Shown here: piece by piece, positions 1 through 13,500 of the stretch
Layout of the letters: every line of letters begins with the position of its first letter
Position numbering within the stretch: the first letter of the stretch is position 1
Source of the DNA: Salvator merianae
Taxonomy: Eukaryota; Chordata; Lepidosauria; Squamata; Teiidae
Direction of reading: 5' to 3'
Length of the DNA stretch: 64,000 nucleotides
NCBI GenBank assembly: GCA_003586115.2
Contig: QVOM02000029.1
Coordinates: forward strand, 32,208,625 to 32,272,624
Notes under the pieces: model-generated
What the model saw: the letters and a program-made list of their open reading frames with translations, nothing else
What the model was told of the DNA's origin: nothing
Databases searched by the model: none
Made by a program: the position numbers and the translations under genes

Positions 1-1452
1 AGTTTTGCAAAGCCTGACCAAAGACACAATAAAACAAGAAGATAAAGAAAACTAAGATCTTTACTACAGAAGAGACCCCTTTCAAAAGAAATTTATCTAC
101 ATGATAATGAACTGCTAGTGTGTGTCCAAAATCTCCAAGATATGGAAAGATAAGGCAAGTCTTGGTATGCGGAGCATCATGTACTTTGAGAAACTTTCCC
201 TCAATGCTACAGGGCTTTCCTCCCCTTTAATTGACTCACCAGGGCTTAGTACAGCAAAGGAAATCACAAAGGCAGGTGGGCTATTTCCCTCTGAGAGCCA
301 CAAACCTGGCATCCTGCCTGCCTGACCTGCAGCAGTGGGGAACTCCAGTGTCCACTCTGCATCACCACAAACGCCGGTCTGCCCCAACTACAGTGGCAAA
401 ATTAAAGGAGCTCCTGCTCAAGTGCTGGGACCATGTGGTGCAAGATGCGGCTGCAACTCCTACTGCCATCCCAGGACAAGAGAGGTGGTCATCAGACTTT
501 GGCAGCCTGAATTCTGCTCAAAAGCTACAGAGCAAGATAAAAGAGACATAAAGGCGGACCAGTAACTCCCAAATGACAGTGGGAAGAGTCAGGTAACAGC
601 CATGCATTGGACCAAGGAGGGCAAAGTACGTTCCTCTCATGTAGGCCTCAGGCCATGCATGGTGGTACAGTAAGGTTAATTTTGTCTGGAGAGAAGGGAA
701 GGATTACTTTCCCCTTGTTTGCTCTAAGCCAGCCAATATTAGAGGGGGAAAGAAGAGGAGAAGGTGGTGAGAAGGGCACCAATTAGACAAGCACAGCAGG
801 TCCAATGGCAAGGACTATTCTGTCCCCAAGAAGAAAAAAGTAGGAGGAGAGTGCAGTAGCCATTTCTTCAGAATGTACACATAGATCATTTTAACATTCA
901 GGCTCAGCACCTAGTAACAAATATAGCGTAACACAATGTAAAGTGTTTGTAAAACCACTTTCACTCTGTTGATGTTGAAGTCTAAACACCATACTAAAAA
1001 ATGGGTATTTACACTAGCACAAATTTCTTGTTAAATCATTTGAAACAAAATGTTTACAGCAACACAGCGTTTTAAAAAAATAAAAAATGATGACTTTTGC
1101 AATGGCATATTAATGTATTAATGCCACTGACATCTGGGCTACTGCTGTTACTATGGTACTCCACGGTCTCTATGGCCATAATTCAACATGCAATTGTGTT
1201 GATTAAATCACACTGAAGTAAGCAGGATTTAAACAAGTTAGTGGCAAGGATTTCAGTATGTACCTACAGTGACGAAGCCACTAATAAGCCTGCAAATTAA
1301 GGGAGTGAAAACTTGCCATTTTAAAACATTGGATTACACTGATACAATTTTCAAATTACTAAGTCAAGTTTTAACAGGTCTGTCATATGTTGGAAATCTC
1401 AACTAATTAAACTATAAAAATTGTTAAAAATAATGAGACAGTGTTATCTTAC
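1..1452. other. SPAG1 intron 7 (partial), no feature seen
   Basis: This stretch has only short overlapping chance frames. No splice-bounded TPR exon and no repeat I recognise were found on either strand. Confidence 0.5.
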
Positions 1453-1558
1453 CGAGCATAGTAGATAACTGCTTCTTTATAGTCCCCTGTGATAAATGCC
1501 TCATTGCCCTTTTCTCTTTCACGATTAGCAATCAAACTCTTCTCTTTCAAAGTCATAC
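1453..1558 (-). CDS. SPAG1: SPAG1 exon 7, start of TPR repeat 1
   Basis: This 106-base exon encodes GMTLKEKSLIANRERE, then KGNEAFITGDYKEAVIYYAR, the first helix pair of the N-terminal TPR domain. The KGNEAF and GDYKEA residues are canonical TPR helix A and B positions. The acceptor is TTTCTAG and the donor GCTCG/GTAAGA. The next exon, which would continue with the S-x-S-A-L-P TPR segment, was looked for in bases 1-1440 and not found, so it lies outside the window. Confidence 0.95.
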
Positions 1559-4500
1559 CTAGAAACAAAATATTTACTAAAGGCAAAATATTAATTACAA
1601 AACATGAAGAAGACCCAGAAAATGAAATTTTTCAGTCCTCCTCAGACTCTCAGCAGTGTTTATACTGTAGACCACAGGATATTTTGGTGGACACTCAACT
1701 GTAAACTAGAAACACTGAATTACAGTAGTTCCATTCGTATCTGCGGGGGGTCACTTCCAAGAAGTAATATTTGACAAGTCAGAGTCCCTTTCAACAGGTA
1801 ATATTTGGCAAGCATCAGTCTTATGCCCAAGTTATTTAACGTTTACATGATTCCCATAGTCATCTGGTGTTTCAGGCAAAGTATCATCAATAAGCACAAA
1901 AGTGGTTATTCACATTCACATATGTCCTTCACGTTCGAAGCAGAAGAATGAATTGAAATGTTTGACTGATGCAAGCGGGTTTCTATGATGATTTGGCTGA
2001 CAGCCAAAAGACTAATACTGTATCTCAGTAAGATGGAGACTTTAGGGTTGGGCTATTCTTTAGTGTGGGAGTTGGTTTTAAGATCAGTCCTTGTAAGAAA
2101 TGGAGTGGCAGGACCTGTCTTAAACTGATTAGTCCTATTGGGTCTAATCAGGCCCCATACACGAGGGAACCTTGCACAGGTAGCTACAGCAATGCTAATT
2201 ATTTGTTCAGACAAACAAGTTTTGTCATTCATATACCCATGACGGGTGGCATTTGAGCAGATAAAATCCATGCTATTGTACAGTGCATGCCAAGTAGGAC
2301 CCCTGCTTGGCGGCTCCAGCAGTGAACATGCCATGACCAGTTAAGGGATTATAACTTGCAGCAGCCTATGCAGCGCTTTCTGAAGCCAACAGCCTAAGCC
2401 TCTGTGTCTACATGCCTATGATAGTGAGCCTCCTCAACTGCCAGGGCCAGACAGGAGGGGGCTCAGACAAAGAGGGGAGGAGTAGAAAATGGAACTCTCA
2501 TTTTCTCACCAGTCCTGACTACTGGCCAGCACCACTTACTATGTGAGACAGGATGCTGGACCAAATGGATAGTGACTCAATCCAGCAGGGCTCTTCTTTA
2601 TGTTCTAATGGAGGAATAGCAGGAAAATGAATCAAGGTAACTAAGGTCCAATTCTGCTTAGCCTAACTTTCCCTCATTCACTTCTGTGCTTTTTCTCTGG
2701 TTCCTAGAGCCCTGCTCCTGTTGTACTAGTAGTTATCTTTCACTACTGACTCAGATAGCCAGGTGTCCAATTCCCTACGATGTTGTGTCAACTGGAGTGG
2801 GGGAGGACAAAAATGGAGCATATTTCTGTGAAGTGGATATTTCTGGCTACATGTTGTATGTGTGCATAAGGATGTGCGGCGTGTCCACTGGACTGGACCT
2901 ATGGCCCATCTAGTTCAGCAGTCTGTTCTCACTGTGGCCAACCACCTGGACAGAAAAGCCCACCAGATACAACAGCTGGTCTTTGGAGGCCTACCACCTC
3001 CTACTGCCATCACGGCTAACAGCCACTGACAACCCTGACTTCCATGAATTGGCTTAAACCCTTTCTGAAACCATCCAAGCTAGGAGCCAACACCACATCT
3101 CACGGAAGCAAATTCAGAAATTTAACTACACATTTTGTAAAACCATATCTTCTTTTGTCTGTCCTAAATCATCCAAGATTCAGCTTCACTGGGTGACCTT
3201 TGGTTCTAGTATTTGGGGAAAGAAAGAAAAACTCCTTATTAACTTTGTCTACACCATGCATAGCTCTATACACCTTGATCATGTCCCCTCTCACTCATTT
3301 CCTCTCTAGATTACAATGCCTCAGATGTTGCGGCCTTTATTCACAGCGACCTGAATCCAATTGAGAACCTCTGGGACATTATGTATCAGTACAACTGACG
3401 CTGCCAAGTAGTGCCACAGACTGCCCTGATCCAGGTCTAGGAGGAGATCCCCCAGGACACCATTTGCCGTCTCATCAGAAACGTGCCCAGACGTTGTCAT
3501 AAGTGCATACTGGCCACACACACTACTGAGTCACATTATGAGGTGCTGAGATGGAATTCGCGCAAATTGGATCTGCCTGTGATTTCAATTTTTTACTTTG
3601 ATTCAGGGTGATTTGGAATCCAGCCCTCAATTGGTTGATGATTTTGATTTCCATTGATATGTCATTTTGTTCTCAACGAATTACATAATTTCTATCAGTA
3701 ATGATTTTCAATTTGAATCTTTTATTTATTGAAATCCGATGTGTCATTTAAGTGTTCCCTTAATTGTTTTGACCACTGTACTTTTCCCCTGGGCCATGGA
3801 ACTGTAGTGTTTGTCAAGGCATACATCTATGGGCTAGGCAGGCCTGTGATCTGACTCACTATATTAAAGTTTAATATGTCCAATGTTTTCAGCAGCAGGA
3901 CACAGTGGCTGTGGATGTTCTTTATAATCTTTTATCCTACTGTCAAGTAGATCTATTTTAGCATGAAAAGGGGTTTAAAACTATAAAATACTGTTTGCTA
4001 AATACCTCCTAGTTATAGGCAAGTTAATGTGCAGTTCTGCAGAAATATGCAATCAAAGCTATTAGTTTTTTAAAGACTGAATTTAGAATTGCTGAAATGA
4101 TGAAAGAAATTGAAAAAGAGTATGTTAATAGTGAATAAATATATATCAGAGGTATTAACAATGTAAAATGGACACAAAATTTGTGCAAAAAACTATTTGT
4201 CTGATCAATTAATACTGTATATTTAAAAGGGGTGGAATTCTTTCTTGCTTTAAAATAAAAAGTAACAACAACCTCTGAGTGATCACCTACCTGTTGTGTT
4301 TATGTCATTTTTTGGTAACTTTCTGTTTGTTCTAGGGATGGCTTTCAGATGATTTTCTTCATTTCCATCGAGTTTGGAACATTCTTTTTCTACATCAAAC
4401 CTTAAACCATTGAGAAGCGTTTAATATACATGTAGTTTAAATGTAATCATAATAAGATCATAGACCAAAAAAAGTCAAAGGCAAGGGAATTTGTATTATA

Positions 4501-7500
4501 TTAAATCAATGGCTCGATGTATTCTCTATTGCCAAGAAACTGAGGAAGCATTTCCTCACAATGGCTGCGGTCACACCTAATGATTAATCTGTTTTCAGGC
4601 CATCCTCTCTTCCAAAAGATCATATCCAAAAATGCATTTCCATTTCTTCTTTGGACTATCCCCACACAATGTGAACTATCCTATATCTGGATTATCCCAG
4701 CACTGAGACTGTCTCAGCCCAATAAGCCATTCAAATTTGCAAGGTGTGATCTTGCAAGGAGACTATTGGGGGTGGCATCTGGACTTCTGTGGGTGGGCAG
4801 AGGGAGGCCTTTCCTTTCCCTCTTGACAAATACCTGACCTTGTGGGCGTTTTTGAAAGGCGGTAGCATCATCATTTGAGGAGCTGAGACAGAAAAGACTG
4901 TACTAATGGCATAAAGAGACATCCAGCAGGTTTCTTTGACTCCTTGTCCCGTCTTGCCTCCTTTAAAAAACAAAACAAAACAAAACAGAAGTGTGCATTC
5001 CACTCTCCTGTTCTGTCTCGTCTGCCACTGGGAGCGCTCCCCTGCCTGCAACAGACCCTGCCTGAAAGGACCCTGCAGTTTCTTTGCAGTTTTGGTAACT
5101 GCTGAGTGTTTCATTGCCCAGGCTGTGGCAGACAGGAACAGCACTTTGAGCCCAAACTTGCTTAACTCCAAAGCCATTAAAAGCCTGCTGTTCACAGCAG
5201 TGGCAGGCTCCTCAGCAAGTGTGGCACTGTCCCTGTTGGAGCTAAACTGTTCCCCACCTTGCTTGCCTCAAAGCCATGTCTTGATAAACTCCAGCAAGGC
5301 ACAAATGCACACTTGTACACTTTTGGCTTTTTTTTAAAAAAGAAGAGGAGGCAAAATGGGGCAAGAAGTCTAAAGAAACCTGCTGGGTGCCTGTTTAACA
5401 CTGCAAGTACAGTTTTATTCTATCCCATCCACCCCAAACGGCTCATCCATTACAAACTCTGCACTGAATTATGCACTAAAATGGCATGTCTTAGTCTCCA
5501 TTCCATGGCATACATGCCAGCAGGCCCCCACTCCCCAGCCTAAGAACATGCAGAAGTTGGTTGTAACAAAGAAAAAGGAGAAAAGAGGAAGGAGCGGGGG
5601 ACAGTGGTGATAGCATGAGGTAGCTGTACCCTACCCTGAGAAGCCAAAATGTGATTGACAGAACTGTACCCAATTACCGAGGAAAGAGGGAGGGGAAGGA
5701 TTGGAGGGGTGCTGAGGAAAAAGGTACCCTGTTACCAGTTTGAGGTCAGGAAAACTGAAACATGCGGTCAAAGAAAGATGATTTCAGTGAGCATTAATGG
5801 ATTAATTTGCCATGTTGTGACCACAGCCAATAACAGACAGCTGACTTTCCCAATTCTGACACCAAAATCTATTCTACTAAAATTACCAGAAACTGACTTA
5901 AATCTCAAGGCGATTTCTTACCTGATTATTTCCAAACAGAAAAACCAATTCTATTAGGTCTTAAGCAGGTTAAATACCATTTCAGTTAGGAGCCTGTTCT
6001 ACTATAGCTGTACAAGTCATATTTAGAGAAGGTGTTTTGCATGTTTGATTTTATATACTGATATTTTGAACATACAGCATTCAATATTATATTCTGAAAT
6101 TATGCTTCAACTGTAAAAAACCTAACCAATGCCACTAGCATTTTTAAATTCCAAGTAAAAATGTAAAAATAAAGCCTTAATCACAAATAAATAAAATTAA
6201 AATACACGGAACAAAAATTGGTAGGCAGTATCAGACATACTTATCCCATTCCCTGTAATCCCTTGGTATATTTTTCTTCTTTTTTTCACTATCTCTCGAA
6301 GCTTTTTTCTAGAAATAATAAGCAGACAAGTTATTAGAAACATAACCTTTCACAGAAGAACTTGTTTTACCACTGTTTCTTTCCATTATGATCATCGCTA
6401 TAACTCACGTTCTATAAATATTCTATTTTAGCTACCCCAAACTGAATGTAGGATTTCAGGTGTACCGACCAACTACTGCAGGATCCGACCCTAACCTCTC
6501 TTTCCTGGAAAGAAGAATAATGGTTCTATAACTAGGTACATATAAGACAACAATTACCTGTATCTTTATTCCAAAGAGAGGTAAAAAAGTAAATGTCTAG
6601 GCAGTAGACCCTAATGCCATTTGAAGTTCCAGTCACCTTACAGTGCAAGCGCAAGAACTGCACTGAATTCAACATAAATATGTGTTGCCATGGCGAGAGC
6701 AATGGCACATGAAGCCAAACCAACAGGGCGGCAAAGCCGCTTTCTTCCTGCCAGTTCCCCTTCCACAAGACATTACTGGGCAACTGTATGATTCTAGTGA
6801 TAGAATGTGCTTTCAGCACAGCATGCTTTTAAGGTCTCTCTCCCCCTTTATCTTACAAGCACATTTTGGATTTTCTTTCTGGCTCAGAAGTTAAACACAT
6901 TTGTGCTCAATCCTAGATACATTAAACGCTTTAGTGTCTCTACTGGTAACCATGAGCAGCTTTCTCTTCCACATTTTTCATATTAGTTTGTCATGTACTG
7001 AACATAGTGTCTAGCATATTTTTAAGCACTAGCTTAAAACAGGAATTTAAGTGATGTAGTTTTTATTGGATTCTTCCTTCATCATTTAACTTTAGACTAA
7101 ACTATAGCACGGAAAGGACCTTTACTGTTCCAGCTGAAGATCTGGATTGGAAGTTGGGCTCCCTGCTCTATGCATGGATACTGATGGTTCTGGTTACCCT
7201 AATATCTTATTGCAGCTGCTTTCAGTGGGAACTGTTCTACAGTGGTTCTGCTGCTATCTTCAGTACTGGTTCCAAAGAGTGCCAGTAAGTGAATGTGATT
7301 CAGCATCCTGGGATGTCACTTGTGTGGGTCCTCCAAGGTCAATCTTAGCACCCATACTCCTAAATATCTATACAAAGCCACTGGGATCCAAGTGAGGTGC
7401 TTTCAGTATGCTGATAACACCCATTCCTATATCTCCATTCCTTCTTGTGTCTGGACGCTGCAATGAGTTGGATCTAGTAAACTAAACAGAACCCAGACAA

Positions 7501-10500
7501 GACAGAGATGATTGTCTGAAGGGGTCCTTACTTAGAGTTTTTCTAATTGATAACTGTATTTGCATGTATGTGTATCTCAGCGTTACTGAATTTACCAGTA
7601 TTACTATTTTGCACCTTGGTAAGGTAGTATGATTGGATAAGTAAGAGCACTGGAAAATTTAGAACAGCAATAGTGTATATAGGTGTCATTTATAATGGGC
7701 ACAACATTAGCACAAAAAACCATTGCAAAAATAAACTATGGATAAAGTGTAGAAGTAATAAAAAGATACTGAATATTGTAGGAGAAACAAGCACAGACCT
7801 GATTAGGGGAGTAACAGTTACTGGAACTACGAACTGGTGGGAAGTTTTCTTTCTCCTTGAATACTTCAGTTGTATCATGTGATACTTTATATTCCTCTGC
7901 CTTCATTTCTGTAACCCAGTTCTGAAAGAATCAGAAAATATCACATTTCACAATCCTATATCAGAATTTGCATGGTAATAATTTTAAAACTGCAAGGATC
8001 CCTGAGGTACTTTTAAAAACTAATTATTATAGCAAAAGCTTTTATGGTCTACATTCCACTTCATTAGATGCTCAAAATACTTTCTTGACTTATAGTTATC
8101 CAGACACAGTATGAGGAGAGAAGTGTAATTAGCAAGGTCAAAAGGAAATGAAATTCAGAAAACATCAGTTGTAGTTGCTGTTAGCTGCCACAAGGATGGA
8201 ATTAATTCCTGGTGACTACACACACATCCATGCAGTTTTCTCAGTGAAGATACAGAAGTGGTTTGCCATTACCTTCTTCTAGAGGATCAAACCTGTGACC
8301 CTCTGCTTTCCAGACAGTTGCTCTACTGATGAACTATGGCTTCCCCCACAAGCAAATAAAGATAGTGATAACTGCATAATGAATAGTTGTACACAGGGGC
8401 TAAGAGATCAGAAAACTGGCTGGAAGGAGGATGGGAGGAGTGAACACACCAACATGCAGAAAACCCTTTCTCCTTACAGAATCAGTACAGGAAAAAAAAA
8501 AAAAAAAAGTAAGGAGAAAAGGAAAAATTGGGAAGCAGGGACCACAAATTACTGAATGTCACCTTGCGACTACCGGCAGTCAGGTTTTCTCTGTGGTGTA
8601 ACCCATCCTCTGGAACAGTCTTCCCTCTGATACTTGTGGGGCACCTACATTTCTGGCTTTCAGGTACCAGCTGAGGACCCATCTTTCCAGAGTGCATGTT
8701 TTTGTTTTATTTCTTCTATCCTTGGTTTTTAATAACATTTTATAAAAATTATGGCTTTATCTGTGTTTATTTTTTAAAATTTTGTAAATTACTTTGAGAT
8801 AATATTCTTTTAATGAGAAACAGTATTTAAATATTTTTTAAAAATAAATAGTAAAAATTAAGCCAGAAAATACAAAGAAAAAAAAAAATGTTACTCGCCT
8901 AAGCCTCAGGAGAGGGTGAGATCCCTTCCCCTGAAGCTGCTACTTTGACTACACGCAAGTCCAGAACTCATAGCTGGTGGCCTTCTTCGTCTGGAGGTGT
9001 AAGGAGACTAAAGGAAATTGAGATTTGACTATAAAGTGCCCCAATAACAGAAGGTCTGATGTTTATCTCTTTTCTTTCCTTGTGCTTAGGATGGAGACCC
9101 TGCGCAGAATTCATTATAATCACATTTCTTTACATAGAATAAATTCAGAAAGACTACAATAGAGCCTTGTTTGAAACATATACAAGTAGAAATAAGGCGG
9201 AAAATTTGAGACTCGATTTAGCAATCGCTAGCCTGGGTTTAAACTAATTGTTTAAACATTCTGCAGAATAAAAAACTGCAATACCTGTATTTCATCATTT
9301 ATCTGTTTCCATTCCTCAGTTGTAAAATCAAAAGCAGTGGCTGCAGGTTTTTCTTTTCGCAAAGCTCTGCTATTTGGAGCCAAAGTCTCAATACGGTTTT
9401 CACAAAATGAGGTAAGATCAGGATAAAATCCTTCCTCACCAGACCTAAAAACAAAGATGCTTCATTAAATTGTGACCTGAGCACAGAATATTGTTGTAGA
9501 TGCAAACCTTCCAAGTAGAAAAAATGATATGAAAGGGCCAGTTGGCACTTACTCTCTTCCCATGTTCCCTACTGGTTTAGTCTTCAAGGTGGGATCAGAG
9601 GCCCTCAGCATGCTTGGACCCCCATGAGAAAAACTATTCATTGTAAGTACCAACCAGGCTTTCTTATGGGTCTACATGCTCATGCTGAGGGTCACCTGGG
9701 ATGTACCACAGCTCACAAATTCGGTGGGAAGAAGGCTAAATAATATTAATCAATCTACTGCCAAACACACCTGACCTGACTAGGTATGGGAAACACATTG
9801 CCCTGTAATTTCTAAAATAGAGGCATCAGAAGGAAGGCCACTTACCATGCCCTAACCCCATCAAGTATGCTGCAACCACCTAGAACATGGGCTGACACTA
9901 AGCTTATAGGCTAAGGCAAAACTGGCCAGTCCTGATTCATCTGGCTATCATCCTAACCGGGCCAAAACTTGGCAGGCCAATAATAGACAAAAAGAGGGAT
10001 CCACCATCATACAAATATATGCTTCCATGCACCCCTGACCATAAAGTGTCATTCCTTCTCCTGTGTGTGTGCATACCTAGGACAGAAAGAGGGCAGAAAA
10101 TTGTCTAACCCACAGGGGAGACATATCTATTTGGATGAAAAAAGGGATTTGTCCTGATGAAGACTGAACCCAGGCCACTTTTGCATAGGCTTGTGCTGTC
10201 CACAAGGTCAAATTCTTTGAGACCCTTCTAGCTGAAGTAGGGGCTATCAAAGGAGACCATAGATAGGATCCTACAAGGAACCTCCAGCCAGGACTCAAAG
10301 GAGGTTGTGTCAGGAAACAATATGCCAATCAAGATGCACCCTAGCCTGATGGCGAAACAACTGCATGCAGCCATAAGATCCAGCCCAGAGAAGTCCCATA
10401 ATGTAACACTCCAACTCTGGGTCACAGCTATGCTCCTCTATAGCAAGGTGCCAAAGTGTGTGAGATGTGCAAGGAGTGGTAACATGTAAGAGCTTTTCTG

Positions 10501-13500
10501 TGGTGAATTTTGGAATAGCCTTCCTCTAGAGGTATGCAAGGTGCCAACTTTATATGTCTTTTGGTGCCTGGTCCATACACTCAGGCCTTCGATGTTGGCT
10601 TCCTCTGAGTGTTGTTCTGGCAGGGAGGGAGGGCTATATTTAAGCATATTCTACACTGTTTTATGGTTTTTATCTGTTTATTGTTCTGAGTCACCCTGGG
10701 ACCTTTGGCTTATTGATGGGATTTGTTATTGAGTACTACTGAGTCATGGCTAACTCCTGACTGACTACATTGGCATCTCCAATGGCACCTCTATGCAGTT
10801 TTCGTGGCAGAGATACAAGTGCCATGGCCTATTTCCAGGGAGAGACTGGGGATCGAACTGGCAACCCTCTGCTTTCCAGGCAATTTCCTCTACCACTGAG
10901 CTAAAGTCCGTTGTCCAGGATTGTGTTGTGACATTTTCCCTACAAGTTTTTTCTGATTCAGATTCTGTCTGTTCAGAGACTGCCTCTGTAGCTGAGTCAG
11001 AACTGCATAAATAACACAGAGGCATGCTTGGCAGACACCAAACACAAACAAGCACTTCAGGAAAGCATGAGACAGATGTGAGAAATCCGTGTTATGCAAA
11101 TTAAAATGGTTGTACAACAATGCCAAGGAATCAAGCCCCACCCCAGTTCACACCTGGGGGATGGTCTGGAGATATAAGCAGCAGCAGCTCCACACAGAAG
11201 CTGTTGCTGGCAACCATCCTTTCCTGGCATCTGCATCTCCTGAATCCCTGATTTGTCTATCTGTTTTCAAGCTCTTGACTGGCATTCCAGCCTCTGACTC
11301 CAACCCCTGGATTATCCCTGGATCTGTGCTAGTGAATTTTGAATTCTGACTTTAGACTGTTCGCATTCATTCTGCTTCTTTCCTGCTGCTAGGTGAAGAC
11401 TGGGATTAGGCCAAGGTCTGGCCGTTTGTCTGCTCAAGACAGGACAGATTGAACCAGAGACATTCAGATGTTCAATCTAAAAAAACCCACCCAATTAAAT
11501 CTCCATGATGGAACTTGTGCTGTCCTCTGAAGGGACCATATCCCGATCCCCTTAGAGACGACTTATAATGATCACAGCAAGAAAGGGACAAGTTGTCCCT
11601 AACATCAAGGGCCAAAGAAAGAGTAACTAACTAACTTAAAGAGAGATGGATCAGACTGTAAGACAGCCTGATAGAGTAAACTGTTTCATTTGGGATGGTT
11701 GGTTAGGATCCTTCCGCTGTCACCTACCCTACTTGACAAAAGCCTCCCAGGTAGATGCACAGTCTTGCTGCATGGTCAACAAGAAACAAACCACTGATCA
11801 AAGATCCACCATCTAGAGTCAGTCACCATAAAGCAAATAATTGAGACAGGGAGCTCTAGATCCCTCAGAGATGCAGATTCAAAGGACAGACAGACAACAG
11901 TGCCAGGCCTGGGCCAGGAGACAGAATTCACCGTATGTCCGTAAGACCAAATATGCCTACTGAAATCAAGGAAGCAGAATGTCCATGGCATTCAGGTGAA
12001 GAAACCACAGCTGGTGTGGTTGGTCAGATCGATGCCACAGAAGCTCTCTGGCCCACTCTGGCCCTATCTAATAGGCTAACCTGGCAACTGAAGAAGCTGG
12101 GGGGAAGATGTACAAGCGTTCTTAGGACCTTGGAGGCAGGCAGTGCACTCATACCCAAGGCCTCGGGACTACTGAAGCAAGACAAGAAGGGGGTGGTCCT
12201 GCTGTTGCTCACCAGGGTACAGAAGTGTCTCACTAACTGGTCAAACCTGCTGAGGGCATCAACAAGAACGCTGCCCATTCTGTTGATGCAAATGGCTTTA
12301 ATGGACAGATCTTAAAGGGACTGACTCCATGTGGCTCTCTGCCACTCCTACTACCAAATGCCTTTAGACACAGTGTTCCAACCAAAGCTCTGGGCAAGAA
12401 CATAGTCTAAACCTCATTGCCTCCATTGCAGAAAAGGCCACACAGCACAGAGCTTCTCCAGACTAGCCTACTATGCTGGATGTTCAAAACCAGTGGTAGA
12501 GTTGCTATCCTGGCCAGTATGTGGACCCTGACGGTTCCTTTTCTCAGAGCAGGAGGGGAAGGGGAGAGAAAACCCACTCACTCCCCAGCAACAAAAACAT
12601 CTGGCTAGAACTGGCTTAAGCCAAAACAAACAAGGGACTACAAAAAGGAAATTCAAGGAAAAAAATTCAAGGAAAAAAACAATAACTGAGAAGGAGAGGA
12701 ATCTGAAAATCACTCCCCTCACATCCCCATACTCCAATCCAGAAAAGAGAAGAAATCCATTGAACAAAGTTTATTAAAGCTCCAACTTCTGCTCCTCCCT
12801 ATGGATTCCATGAGGCAGAGGACAAACTGGAAACGGAGGTAGAGTGGCCGCTTTCTGAAGCCCTGGCTCTGTCTACCTCTGCCTACAGTGATATCATCCA
12901 TCTGCATATGTAGACCTCAACACAGACACCCACAGGAAACCTATTTTGAAATACAGTAGTTTGTTTTCTCCTTTTTGTTTTAATTGACATTGCTATACTT
13001 TGTCCATTGTACTTTATCTTGTTTTTAAAGTCTAATCAGCGCCTTTATCTTTCTTGTCAACAAGAAAAACCTATATGCTTCTGAAGTCTGAACATTTTAA
13101 TCAACCAGAAGTTGATTAAAATATTAAGAATGATATCTTTGAACACACATTCTCACAAATATTTTTTTCTAATACACAGTAGTTTCCAAGTGATTGTTAT
13201 TTATCTTAACTTTTACGGTTTTAGAAATATTCATCAGCTTTATGACAGAACCTACAAATTGACTGATGCCTTAATTATTTTCTATATAAAAACATATACT
13301 CCAAACATGGTCATAATCTGTCTGAATCTAAGGTCCTTTCTGAACTTACCTTTCATGTTTGGATCAAAGTATTCATCCAAGGAACAAGGTCATCCACACT
13401 GGGATGACCTGTTCCAGCCCAGCCCCCATGCTTGCTCTGAAGCAGATGTTAACTTTGGAGTAGCCTCAGAGCCCCCAGGGAACCAATTCAGTGATGCTGT

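Noticed and set aside
6683..6696. X-box-like GTTGCCATGGCGAG
   Set aside because: One half-site is broken at two positions and it lies in SPAG1 intron 5, far from any promoter.
9299..9514. 71-codon minus-strand frame over SPAG1 exon 3
   Set aside because: Wrong frame; the correct frame gives SPAG1 residues and matching splice phases.
10840..10905. tRNA gene on the minus strand
   Set aside because: A and B boxes are present but the cloverleaf is not maintained and a SINE body follows; a second related copy is at 8.2 kb.
11935..12315. 126-codon frame as a real gene
   Set aside because: No recognisable motif, an antisense frame overlaps it, and it lies inside a SPAG1 intron in a repeat-rich stretch; kept only as unidentified sequence.
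13330..13380. Exon-like minus-strand text (DEYFDPNMK followed by GTAAGT)
   Set aside because: No acceptor-bounded exon fits between SPAG1 exons 2 and 3, which already join in phase and match the family.
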